Notes under the pieces: model-generated | Seen by the model: the letters and a program-made list of their open reading frames with translations, nothing else | What the model was told of the DNA's origin: nothing | Databases searched by the model: none | Assembly: GCA_035553055.1 (NCBI GenBank) | Contig: DATNEK010000111.1 | Span: forward strand, 1-21,592 | DNA length: 21,592 bases | Direction of reading: 5' to 3' | Source of the DNA: Chersky-822 sp035553055 | Lineage (GTDB): Bacteria > Actinomycetota > Actinomycetes > Streptosporangiales > Streptosporangiaceae | Made by a program: the position numbers and the translations under genes | Shown: in pieces, positions 6,189 through 12,944 of the stretch | Numbering within the stretch: the stretch's first letter is position 1 | Layout of the letters: each line of letters begins with the position of its first letter

Positions 6189-8198
6189 ATGGATACCGCC
6201 CTTTCGCCACCTGTTGGCCAGTTGCTTGGCGGCAGGTACCACGTCGGGTCGCGGATCGCCCGCGGCGGCATGGCCACGGTCTACCTGGCCACCGACACCC
6301 GGCTCGACCGCGTCGTGGCGCTCAAGATCGCCCATCTTGAGCTCTCCGACGACGCCGAGTTCGTGCGCAGGTTCATCGGCGAGGCGCGTTCCGCCGCCCG
6401 GCTGTCGAGCCCCAACGTGGTCGGCGTCTACGACCAGGGCTCGGACGGACGGCTCCACTACATCGCGATGGAGTATGTGGCTGGCAGGACGCTGCGCCAG
6501 CTACTCAGCGAGCGCGGCAGGCTCAGCCCGGTCGAGGCGCTGGACATCATGACCGGCGTGCTAAGCGGCCTCGCGGCCGCACACCAGGCCGGACTCGCCC
6601 ACCGGGACGTCAAGCCCGAGAACGTGCTGCTCACTCGGGGCGGCGAGGTCAAGGTGGCCGACTTCGGCCTCGCCCGATCGGTCGCCGGAGCTGTTCAGAC
6701 CAAAGGCGGCATGATCATTGGCACGGCGGGCTACCTGGCACCGGAGCAGGTGAGCGGAGGAACTTCGGACGCGCGCACCGACGTCTACGCCGCAGGGATC
6801 ATGCTGTTCGAGCTGCTCACTGGCACTCAGCCGCACACGGGGGGCAGTCCGCTCGCCGTCGCCTACAAGCACGTGAACGAGGTTGTGCCGGCACCTTCGA
6901 GCGTGCTGCCCGGCCTCGCGCCACCGCTTGACGCCCTTGTGGCGATGGCGACAAGCCGCGACCCCGACCTCAGGCCAGCAAACGCCGGGCAGTTCCTCCG
7001 TGCAATCGACGAGGTGCGCGCCGGCAACTGGCCGGCCGACTCGGGGCCGCATCGGGTCAGGCATCCGTATCAAGACCCGTACGGCGACGATCTCCACCAC
7101 TCAGACCCAGGCCGGTTCGGTCCGCTAGTCCGGCCGGGCGCCGTAGGCGCATCGGCGTTGCCTTCGCTAAGCCCGCACTCGGCGTCAGTCGTGCCAGCCG
7201 ATGAGACGTCGGCGGTGAACCACACGCTGGTGGTCCCGACCGAGTCCGCGTACGGTGACTACCCCCCGAGGTATCGCGGTCACCGGGCCGTGCGCCGGCG
7301 CGGGCGCGCCGAGCCTTGGCTGCACGACCTGCTGTTCGGCAGGCGCCTGCTTTTCCTGCTCGGCGGCCTCGGGCTAGTGCTCGTCGTCGCGCTCGCCACC
7401 TGGTGGCTAAGCTCCGGCCGCTACACGAAGATCCCGGCGATGCGCGGGCTCACCGTCAGCGCTGCCACGACCGACCTGCGCAACCTAGGCCTGCAGGTAC
7501 GTATAGGCAAGGCAGAGCACGACTCGTTGCCTAAGGGCGAGGTCATCGCGACCAGTCCGGATGCCGGGTCGAAGGCCACCGGCGGTTCCACGGTCGCTCT
7601 GACCGTGTCGCTCGGACCGGTAATGCTCCCGATGCCCAACGTGACCGGTCAGCCGCTGACCCAGGCCGAGGCGCTCGTCACCCAGGCGCATCTCACCGTG
7701 GGCCAGGTGCTCAAGGCCACCTCGAGCTCGGTGCCTGTCGGCAACGTGATCAGCACGACCCCAACTGCCTACACCAACTGGCCGCAGAACAAGCCGGTCA
7801 GCCTGACGGTCAGCGAGGGTCCGGGCCTCGCGAGCTTCGTCGGCCAGCCGCTGCAGGCCGCGCAGGCGGCGGCGCAGGCCGGCGGATTCACGATCAATGC
7901 GACACAGGTCCAGAGCAACGAGCCGGCCGGCACGGTGCTGAGTCAGTCACCGGGCGCCAATACGCCGATCACGCCAGGCGAGGTCGTCAATGTCCGCGTC
8001 TCGCAGGGTCCGCCTGCGGTCCCCGTGCCCGACGTCCAAGGCTGGCCGCTGCAGCAGGCGATCAAGGCACTGCGGCAAGCCGGCTTCCAGGTTCAGGTGG
8101 ATAGCGGCATCCTCGGCGACCGGGTGACCAGCTATGACCCAACCGGATCGCAGCCCAAGGGCACCACGATCACGCTGCACGTCGGGCTGGGCGGCTAG
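6189..8198 (+). CDS. pknL: Transmembrane Ser/Thr protein kinase with four PASTA repeats (PknL-like)
   Basis: This 669-residue eukaryotic-type kinase has a cytosolic kinase domain (about 16-275) with the Gly-loop IARGGMATVYL (23-33), catalytic Lys46, HRDVKPEN (138-145), DFG (158-160) and GTAGYLAPE (178-186). A Pro/His/Asp-rich linker leads to one membrane helix (about 387-408, LLFLLGGLGLVLVVALATWW). Outside are four PASTA-like repeats (about 414-669), each with a P-x-x-x-G start and ending in VSLGP, VSEGP, VSQGP or HVGLGG. PASTA domains sense peptidoglycan fragments or lipid II in other kinases. ATG 6189 is preferred over TTG 6183 because of the -10 spacing. The name PknL rests on position near a Rv2175c homologue and a DAHP synthase, so it is synteny-based. 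Its stop is 6 bp from the convergent gene. Confidence 0.9.
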   Translation: MDTALSPPVGQLLGGRYHVGSRIARGGMATVYLATDTRLDRVVALKIAHLELSDDAEFVRRFIGEARSAARLSSPNVVGVYDQGSDGRLHYIAMEYVAGRTLRQLLSERGRLSPVEALDIMTGVLSGLAAAHQAGLAHRDVKPENVLLTRGGEVKVADFGLARSVAGAVQTKGGMIIGTAGYLAPEQVSGGTSDARTDVYAAGIMLFELLTGTQPHTGGSPLAVAYKHVNEVVPAPSSVLPGLAPPLDALVAMATSRDPDLRPANAGQFLRAIDEVRAGNWPADSGPHRVRHPYQDPYGDDLHHSDPGRFGPLVRPGAVGASALPSLSPHSASVVPADETSAVNHTLVVPTESAYGDYPPRYRGHRAVRRRGRAEPWLHDLLFGRRLLFLLGGLGLVLVVALATWWLSSGRYTKIPAMRGLTVSAATTDLRNLGLQVRIGKAEHDSLPKGEVIATSPDAGSKATGGSTVALTVSLGPVMLPMPNVTGQPLTQAEALVTQAHLTVGQVLKATSSSVPVGNVISTTPTAYTNWPQNKPVSLTVSEGPGLASFVGQPLQAAQAAAQAGGFTINATQVQSNEPAGTVLSQSPGANTPITPGEVVNVRVSQGPPAVPVPDVQGWPLQQAIKALRQAGFQVQVDSGILGDRVTSYDPTGSQPKGTTITLHVGLGG

Positions 8199-8204
8199 CC
8201 GGCG

Positions 8205-8909
8205 TCACAGATCTGGACCCTCACCCGGCTGCTCCTGGTAGGAATAGCGCTGCTCTTGCCAAGGATCGGCGTTGTTGTGGTAGCCGCGCTCTTCCCAGAA
8301 ACCGCGCCGGTCACCGCTCATATACTGGATCGCCCGCACCCATTTGACGCTCTTCCAGCCGTAGCGCGACGGCACCACAAGCCTGACAGGAAAACCCTGC
8401 TCTGGACTCAACTCGCGGCCGTCCCTGTGGGTAGCGAGCAGCGTGTCAGGTGCGGCGAACGCGTCGAGCGGCAGATTGGCGCCGTAGCCGAAGTTCGCCC
8501 ATACCATCACGTGGGTCGTCGCCGGAGCGGGCGTAGCCGCGCTGATCAGGTCAGCGGCGGACACGCCTGACCAGGTGATGCCGAGGATCGTGAACTTGGT
8601 GACGCAGTGGAAGTCAGCGATGATCTCAGAATGTGGCAGCGAGCAGAAAGCGTCCCAGTCCCAGCTATGCTGCTGCCCTGACGCGGTCGCGCCGTATACC
8701 TGCAAATCCCAGGTCGATGGGTCGAACGCAGGCACCGGCCCGTAGTGCAGCACCGGCATGGCCGCCTGAACGTGCTGGCCAGGCGGCAGCCGTGGGCGTT
8801 CTCGTTCTGGTGGGTCGGAACGCTGAGGTGTCCACTTCGCCTGACCCGAGCGCGGGCACGGTAGGCCGGATGCCTCATACCCACGCGCGGCGGCGTCGGG
8901 CTGCCTCAT
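8205..8909 (-). CDS. Molybdopterin-dependent oxidoreductase, sulfite-oxidase fold
   Basis: This protein has the molybdopterin domain of the sulfite oxidase/YedY superfamily. Visible are LPPGQ, VLHYGPVPAFDPSTW, the Mo-ligand Cys in DFHCVTKF (C102 counted from ATG 8909), HVMVWANFGYGANLPL, GFPVRLVVPSRYGWKSVKWV and the C-terminal GFWEERGYHNNADPW. It matches the small cytosolic 'sulfite oxidase-like' proteins of Streptomyces as I remember them, including the end QRYSYQE. No signal peptide or twin-Arg motif is seen. The start is uncertain. The frame is open to TTG 8966. ATG 8909 gives 234 aa, but the AGGAGG at 8931-8926 is 16 nt upstream, which is too far to define it. The substrate is unknown. Confidence 0.85.
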   Translation of the reverse strand: MRQPDAAARGYEASGLPCPRSGQAKWTPQRSDPPERERPRLPPGQHVQAAMPVLHYGPVPAFDPSTWDLQVYGATASGQQHSWDWDAFCSLPHSEIIADFHCVTKFTILGITWSGVSAADLISAATPAPATTHVMVWANFGYGANLPLDAFAAPDTLLATHRDGRELSPEQGFPVRLVVPSRYGWKSVKWVRAIQYMSGDRRGFWEERGYHNNADPWQEQRYSYQEQPGEGPDL

Positions 8910-8966
8910 TTCCGGCTGACCTGTCCCTCCTGAAATCGAACTAACTCCTGCGGTGCTGACCAGCAA

Positions 8967-8972
8967 ACCTTA
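8967..8972 (-). promoter_or_regulatory. Possible -10 element of the molybdopterin oxidoreductase gene
   Basis: The minus-strand hexamer TAAGGT would start transcription near 8960. This leaves about 50 nt of leader before ATG 8909 and makes TTG 8966 an unlikely start. The element is a consensus match only. Confidence 0.3.
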
Positions 8973-9056
8973 CGCCCGCGTTCAGACCAGCCATCTTGTC
9001 ACGCAGTTGAGGCGCGGGCGTCAGCGACCGGCCATCGGAGGGCCGTCGACGTGCGC

Positions 9057-9062
9057 TAAGCT
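9057..9062 (+). promoter_or_regulatory. -10 element of the aroF leader, leaderless spacing
   Basis: TAAGCT is followed by 7 nt (ACGTGCC) and then GTG at 9070, which opens the aromatic-rich leader ORF. The predicted transcript begins on that GTG. No clear -35 is seen. Confidence 0.55.
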
Positions 9063-9069
9063 ACGTGCC

Positions 9070-9234
9070 GTGGGTATTGCGTACTGGTTCTTTTATGGCT
9101 ACTCACCCGGTACCGGGGAGCTAGCCCGCTTAGGCGCTGCGCAAACGCACAGGCGGCAAGAAACTCCAAGCCCCCGGCCGGGAACGGCCGGGGGCTTTCG
9201 TCATTATGGAACAACGAGGAGGACGAGATGGTGA
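9070..9234 (+). CDS. Putative aromatic leader peptide of aroF (uORF)
   Basis: The ORF starts with a GTG placed exactly 7 nt after a TANNNT hexamer, so it is probably translated from a leaderless mRNA. It encodes MGIAYWFFYGYS at its start, with six aromatic residues (Tyr, Trp, Phe, Phe, Tyr, Tyr) within residues 5-11. This is a very unusual codon run (TAC TGG TTC TTT TAT GGC TAC) in such GC-rich DNA, and it sits directly before the first enzyme of aromatic amino acid synthesis. The frame has no early stop. It crosses the terminator hairpin and stops at TGA 9232-9234, overlapping the aroF ATG at 9228 and covering its Shine-Dalgarno. It also has a rare TTA codon (9130-9132). Whether the whole 54 codons or only the start matters is unknown. 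Confidence 0.6.
   Translation: MGIAYWFFYGYSPGTGELARLGAAQTHRRQETPSPRPGTAGGFRHYGTTRRTRW
9106..9177 (+). promoter_or_regulatory. Alternative leader pairings (anti-antiterminator and antiterminator)
   Basis: A perfect palindrome CCCGGTACCGGG (9106-9117) follows the aromatic codons directly. Its 3' half extends into CCGGGGAGCT (9113-9122), which can instead pair with AGCCCCCGG (9169-9177): 9 base pairs with one bulged A. The second pairing uses most of the 5' arm of the terminator. A ribosome stalled on codons 5-11 would cover the first half of the palindrome and leave 9113-9122 free. The pairings were found by eye, without energy calculation. Confidence 0.4.
9168..9200 (+). terminator. Intrinsic terminator (attenuator) upstream of aroF
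   Basis: AAGCCCCCGGCC (9168-9179) and GGCCGGGGGCTT (9186-9197) form a 12-bp perfect stem. A further G-C pair closes a GGAA tetraloop, giving 13 bp in all. The stem is followed by TTTCGTCATTAT, a short imperfect T tract. The hairpin ends 30 nt before the aroF ATG, with no gene ending upstream on this strand except the leader ORF, so its position fits an attenuator. Confidence 0.75.
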
Positions 9235-10283
9235 TCGTGATGGCCCCCGAAGCGACTCAGGCGGACATTGACTCCGTCGTTGGCGTGGTCAGGTCCGCCG
9301 GCGGAGAGGCGTTCGTAAGTCGCGGTGTGTCAAGGACGATCATCGGTCTCGTCGGCGACGTCGAGCATTTCGGCTCGCTGAACCTGCGCAGCCGCAGTGG
9401 CGTTAGCGATGTGATTCGCGTCTCAGTCCCCTACAAGCTGGTCAGCCGGGAACACCATAAGGAGAGATCGGTGATCCGGGTAGCCGGGGTGCCGATCGGA
9501 CCAGGCACGATGACCCTGATCGCCGGGCCGTGCAGCGTCGAGACAGCCGAGCAGACCCTCGCCGCCGCGGTAATGGCCAAAGCAGCGGGAGCCTCCTTGC
9601 TGCGAGGCGGCGCGTTCAAGCCGCGCACATCGCCGTACGCCTTCCAAGGGCTTGGCGCGACCGGCCTGAAAATTCTTGCCGACGTACGGGCCGAGGTCGG
9701 GTTGCCCGTGGTCACCGAAGTCGTCGACCCAGCCGACGTCGAGCTTGTCTGCGCGTACGCCGACATGCTCCAGGTCGGCACGAGGAACATGCAGAACTTC
9801 GCGCTCCTGCAGGCCGTCGGGTCGGCAGGCAAGCCGGTCATGCTCAAGCGCGGCATGAACTCCACGATTGAGGAGTGGCTGATGGCGGCCGAGTACATCG
9901 CCCAGCGCGGCAACCTCGACATCGTGCTATGCGAGCGAGGCATCCGCACGTTCGAGGTCGCCACTCGCAACACGCTCGACATCAGCGCTGTGCCGGTCGC
10001 ACAGCGTCTGTCGCACCTGCCAGTGATCATCGACCCGTCGCACTCGGGCGGCCGCAGGGATCTGGTGCTGCCGCTGAGCAGGGCGGCGATAGCTGTTGGC
10101 GCCGACGGGATCATCGTGGACGTGCACCCGAATCCCGCCAAGGCGCTGTGCGACGGAGACCAAGCACTCACCGGCTCGGACATCGCCGAACTCGCCAACC
10201 TCGTGAGCACGCTACCCGCCCTGCTCGGCCGCACGCTCGCCGACATCGCCGAGCCTGCCCCGGCGTTCGGGAGGGTGGGATAG
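9228..10283 (+). CDS. aroF: 3-deoxy-7-phosphoheptulonate (DAHP) synthase, type I-beta
   Basis: This enzyme condenses phosphoenolpyruvate with erythrose 4-phosphate, the first step of the shikimate pathway. At 351 aa it has an N-terminal ferredoxin-like regulatory domain (about 1-70, as in Thermotoga DAHP synthase) followed by the catalytic barrel. Barrel motifs are LIAGPCSVE (97-105), GGAFKPRTSPYAFQG, LQVGTRNMQN, VMLKRGM, LCERGIRTFE and IIDPSHSGGRRD, so the metal- and phosphate-binding residues are kept. The start is ATG 9228 with AGGAGG (9217-9222) 5 nt before it. The N-terminal domain suggests allosteric control by an aromatic amino acid, and the leader upstream suggests transcriptional control as well. 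Different databases use aroF, aroG or aroH for this gene. Confidence 0.93.
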   Translation: MVIVMAPEATQADIDSVVGVVRSAGGEAFVSRGVSRTIIGLVGDVEHFGSLNLRSRSGVSDVIRVSVPYKLVSREHHKERSVIRVAGVPIGPGTMTLIAGPCSVETAEQTLAAAVMAKAAGASLLRGGAFKPRTSPYAFQGLGATGLKILADVRAEVGLPVVTEVVDPADVELVCAYADMLQVGTRNMQNFALLQAVGSAGKPVMLKRGMNSTIEEWLMAAEYIAQRGNLDIVLCERGIRTFEVATRNTLDISAVPVAQRLSHLPVIIDPSHSGGRRDLVLPLSRAAIAVGADGIIVDVHPNPAKALCDGDQALTGSDIAELANLVSTLPALLGRTLADIAEPAPAFGRVG

Positions 10284-10286
10284 GAC

Positions 10287-11516
10287 CTAGCCTGGCCGGT
10301 ACTCCTGGGCGGCGGCGGCCAACTCGGCGGCGAGTTCGTCGATCTCCAGCCTGGCTTCGATCTTGTGCAGGTCGGCGACCCTCGCGCGGGTCTCGACGTG
10401 CCGAGGTAGCAGCAGCGAGCAGCAGTCCTGGTCGGGTAGCTCAGACAACGCGAGCGTGCTGATCCTGCGGGCTTCGGCCATGATCTCGGTCTTATCCAGC
10501 CCGATCAGCGGACGCAGGATCGGCAGCTCGACCGCCTCGTCGAGCGCGGTGATGTTCGCCAGCGTCTGGCTGCTTACCTGCCCAAGGGAGTCGCCGGTCA
10601 CCAGCGCGGTCGCCCGCACCCGAGCGGCCATCGCCTGCGCCGTCTTGAGCATCAACCGCCGCTGCGCCATGATCTGCAGCTTGCCTGACCCTGACGAGGC
10701 CAGCCGCTGCTGCGCCCGCCCGAACGCGATCACGTACAGGCGCGACCCGCGCTGATACTTGTCGAGCTGACGGACAAGGCCGTAGGCCTTGTATACCGAC
10801 TCTGGCCCAGTCAGCGGCATGCCAGAGAAATGCAGGAAGCTACAGTGAAGGCCGCGGCGCATCATCCGGTAGCCGGCCACCGGCGAGTCGATGCCGCCAG
10901 ACATCAGCACCAGGCCGCGGCCGCTCATCCCGACCGGCAGGCCACCCTGACCGGCGCGGCCGTCGGTGTAGACGAAGACCTCGGACTGATCGACTTCCAG
11001 GCAGATGCTGAAATCGGGCTTGCTCAGGTTCACCGGATTGCCGTAGAACTCCCGCACCCGGCTGCCGATCGCGATCGCCAGTTCGGCCGAGGTCAGCGCG
11101 AAGCGCTTGTCGCGGCGCTTGGCCCTGACGGCGAACGAACCCGCCTTGTCCTTGGCCAGGTCGGCTGCCGCCTCAATCGCCGCCTGCGGGTCCTTGGCGA
11201 CCCGTGACGCACGACAGACCCTGACGACGCCCATGACGGTCAGCATGCGGTCGGCGATCTGATCGGCGGCGGACTGCGCGGACAGGCCAGGCGGCAGCGA
11301 GGTCGGACTAAGCACGATGACGCCGTCTCGCTGCCACAGCCGCAGGCCGACGCCGAGATCGGCCGCGGCCAGCCTGATGTTGTTCTGCAGCAACCGCTCG
11401 AACTGCCGCCTGTTCCTGCCCTTGAGCACGATCTCACCGAGTTTGAGCAGCACGCACGGCTCAGGGGTGAAGCCATGAACTTCGGTGGCGCAAGCGGCGG
11501 CGGGCAAAGCGGTCAT
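10287..11516 (-). CDS. thiI: ThiI-family tRNA sulfurtransferase / thiamine sulfur-transfer protein
   Basis: The protein (409 aa from ATG 11516) has an N-terminal ferredoxin-like plus THUMP region (about 20-190, with LLKLGEIVLKGRNR at 23-36) and a PP-loop ATP-binding domain with SGGIDSP (206-212), ending in PILRPLIGLDKTEI and DQDCCSLLLPRH. ThiI makes 4-thiouridine at tRNA position 8 and in some bacteria supplies sulfur to thiamine. It lacks the C-terminal rhodanese domain of the E. coli protein, so the sulfur would come by another route. The frame is open to GTG 11543, but ATG 11516 is preferred: the conserved part starts after it and CAGACT lies 6 nt before it. It ends 4 nt from convergent aroF. 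Confidence 0.88.
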   Translation of the reverse strand: MTALPAAACATEVHGFTPEPCVLLKLGEIVLKGRNRRQFERLLQNNIRLAAADLGVGLRLWQRDGVIVLSPTSLPPGLSAQSAADQIADRMLTVMGVVRVCRASRVAKDPQAAIEAAADLAKDKAGSFAVRAKRRDKRFALTSAELAIAIGSRVREFYGNPVNLSKPDFSICLEVDQSEVFVYTDGRAGQGGLPVGMSGRGLVLMSGGIDSPVAGYRMMRRGLHCSFLHFSGMPLTGPESVYKAYGLVRQLDKYQRGSRLYVIAFGRAQQRLASSGSGKLQIMAQRRLMLKTAQAMAARVRATALVTGDSLGQVSSQTLANITALDEAVELPILRPLIGLDKTEIMAEARRISTLALSELPDQDCCSLLLPRHVETRARVADLHKIEARLEIDELAAELAAAAQEYRPG

Positions 11517-11569
11517 ACCTAGAGTCTGACAGGTCTTGGCCACTGCGAGGGTTATGGCATCGTGGCAAC

Positions 11570-12457
11570 GTGGAGCAACACGAGCAGGTCGCCATACGAG
11601 ACGCGACCGAAGCCGATCTATGCGCGATCATCGAGATCGGCCAGGCGACCGGCCAGGTTGAGGACTGGACCACGGTGTTCCCCAACTACGTGCGGCACCT
11701 GATCAGCCGCGGCCGATTCCTGGTCGCAGTCAGCGATGCCGGTCTCGATGAGCACCGTGTGATTGGCTTCGGCGGCACCAGGCAGATCGGTACGTGGCCT
11801 ACCGCGATCAGCATGCTCACCGACCTATTCGTCGATCCAGCGGCGCACGGCACCGGGACCGGCCGCGCGATACTCGACGTGCTGTGGGCGCGGCAGCCGC
11901 GCAAGATGACCTTCAGCAGCCTGCATTCGAACGCCCTGCCGCTGTACACCAGCTTCGGCCTCGACGCCTGGTGGCCCCTGCTCTACCTGACCGGCGACGT
12001 ATCGAGGCTGGAGCGACCGGGCGGGTGGTCGGTCGAGGCGGCCGATCCCGCCGAAGTCGCGGCGCTCGAGCTGGCCTGGACGGGAATCGACAGGACGGCC
12101 GACCATGAGATGTGGGCCGCGAGGCCGCATGGGGTGAGCCTGATCGCGAGCCGGAACGGCCAGCCGACGGCGGCAGGAACCGGCGGCGGCGTTGGCGCCG
12201 AGTACGGCATCAATCACATGGTGGTAACCGAGAACGGAAAGGCCGACCCCAGGCATGCCGCTGACGCGGTCGTCGCGGCCCTTTCCTTCTTGAAGCCCGT
12301 CGACCGCCAGGCGCACGTATGCCTGCCAGCTCCCCATGCGGCCGTACGGAGGCTGCTCGCGGCCGGCTGGATGGTCAGCGAACTCGACCTCTACATGGCC
12401 TCAGAACCTGGGCTGATCGACCCGTTCAGCTCGGTTCCCTCTCCCGCCCTGGCCTGA
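11570..12457 (+). CDS. GNAT-family N-acetyltransferase
   Basis: The protein has 295 residues from GTG 11570. The N-terminal half (about 7-135) is a GNAT domain: an IRDATEADL start, FLVAVSDAG and VIGFGGTR strands, LTDLFVDPAAHGTGTGRAIL carrying the acetyl-CoA loop (a G-T-G-T-G-R variant of Q/RxxGxG/A), and NALPLYTSFGLDAWWP near its end. The C-terminal half (about 145-285) is a second, less conserved GNAT-like unit ending in AAVRRLLAAGWMVSELDLYMA. Such tandem GNATs acetylate small molecules or protein amines. The substrate is unknown. It is divergent from thiI (53-nt gap). Its last 57 nt overlap the end of the convergent marR gene. Confidence 0.8.
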   Translation: MEQHEQVAIRDATEADLCAIIEIGQATGQVEDWTTVFPNYVRHLISRGRFLVAVSDAGLDEHRVIGFGGTRQIGTWPTAISMLTDLFVDPAAHGTGTGRAILDVLWARQPRKMTFSSLHSNALPLYTSFGLDAWWPLLYLTGDVSRLERPGGWSVEAADPAEVAALELAWTGIDRTADHEMWAARPHGVSLIASRNGQPTAAGTGGGVGAEYGINHMVVTENGKADPRHAADAVVAALSFLKPVDRQAHVCLPAPHAAVRRLLAAGWMVSELDLYMASEPGLIDPFSSVPSPALA

Positions 12458-12883
12458 TGCCTCGGGCCCGACTCTTGCGCGCATGGTCGGAAGGACGGCT
12501 GCGAGCGCGTCAGCCAGTGCCCGGACATCAGGTTCAGGCAAGTCTGCGAGCAGGCCGGCGATGCGCTCGGCGTTGCGTTGCCGCCGCGCGACGAGCGCGG
12601 CCCTGCCTTGGTCGGTCACCGTGACCAAGGCCACCCTGCCATCGGCCGGGTCGGAACCGCGTGCTACCAGGCCACGCTGCTCAAGCCGTTGGATGAGCTG
12701 AGTCATCGATGGCTGAGACACCCCTTCGGCGGTGGCCAGCGTCGTGATGCGCTGCGGACCTTGCCGATCAAGCGAGCTGAGCGTCGCTACGGCGGTCAAG
12801 CTCAGATCGCGCCTTCCCGACCCTCCCTTGACGATGAGCGCGACGAGTTCAAGCAGGTCGTTCGCCGGTCGGCTGAGATCCAT
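12401..12883 (-). CDS. MarR-family transcriptional regulator
   Basis: This 160-residue winged-helix protein has the MarR pattern: a dimerisation helix (RPANDLLELVALI), a helix-turn-helix (ITTLATAEGVSQPSMTQLIQ followed by RLEQRGLVAR, about 46-75) and a wing with the DGR motif (SDPADGRVALVTVTDQGRAAL). C-terminal helices follow, and the last 20 residues are Gly/Arg rich. MarR proteins usually repress their own and neighbouring genes and release DNA on binding a small ligand or oxidant. The ATG at 12883 has no Shine-Dalgarno but has TATAAA 7 nt before it. Its target here may be its own promoter or the convergent acetyltransferase, but no divergent partner gene is present. Confidence 0.9.
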   Translation of the reverse strand: MDLSRPANDLLELVALIVKGGSGRRDLSLTAVATLSSLDRQGPQRITTLATAEGVSQPSMTQLIQRLEQRGLVARGSDPADGRVALVTVTDQGRAALVARRQRNAERIAGLLADLPEPDVRALADALAAVLPTMRARVGPEASGQGGRGNRAERVDQPRF

Positions 12884-12890
12884 ACGAGCA

Positions 12891-12896
12891 TTTATA
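12891..12896 (-). promoter_or_regulatory. -10 element and possible operator of marR
   Basis: TATAAA on the minus strand lies 7 nt before the ATG at 12883. Beside it, at 12896-12908, is an imperfect inverted repeat with ATAG and CTAT arms round a CATGC centre, which would suit autorepression. The AT-rich stretch stands out from its surroundings. The operator is inference. Confidence 0.4.
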
Positions 12897-12944
12897 TAGC
12901 ATGCCTATCGACGGGCCTGACTAGCCCCAGAACGGGCCGTGGGG

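Noticed and set aside
9065..9124. Alternative short leader frame (GTG 9065, 19 codons, stop TAG 9122) with one Trp codon
   Set aside because: Its stop at the end of the antiterminator arm is suggestive of a classic attenuator, but it has no cluster of regulatory codons, and the -10 spacing fits GTG 9070 instead. It should be kept in mind if experiments disagree with the aromatic frame.
9431..10246. Long minus-strand frame (271 codons) inside aroF
   Set aside because: High-GC genes commonly leave the opposite strand open. The composition is Ser/Arg/Pro rich with no motifs, and aroF is certain.
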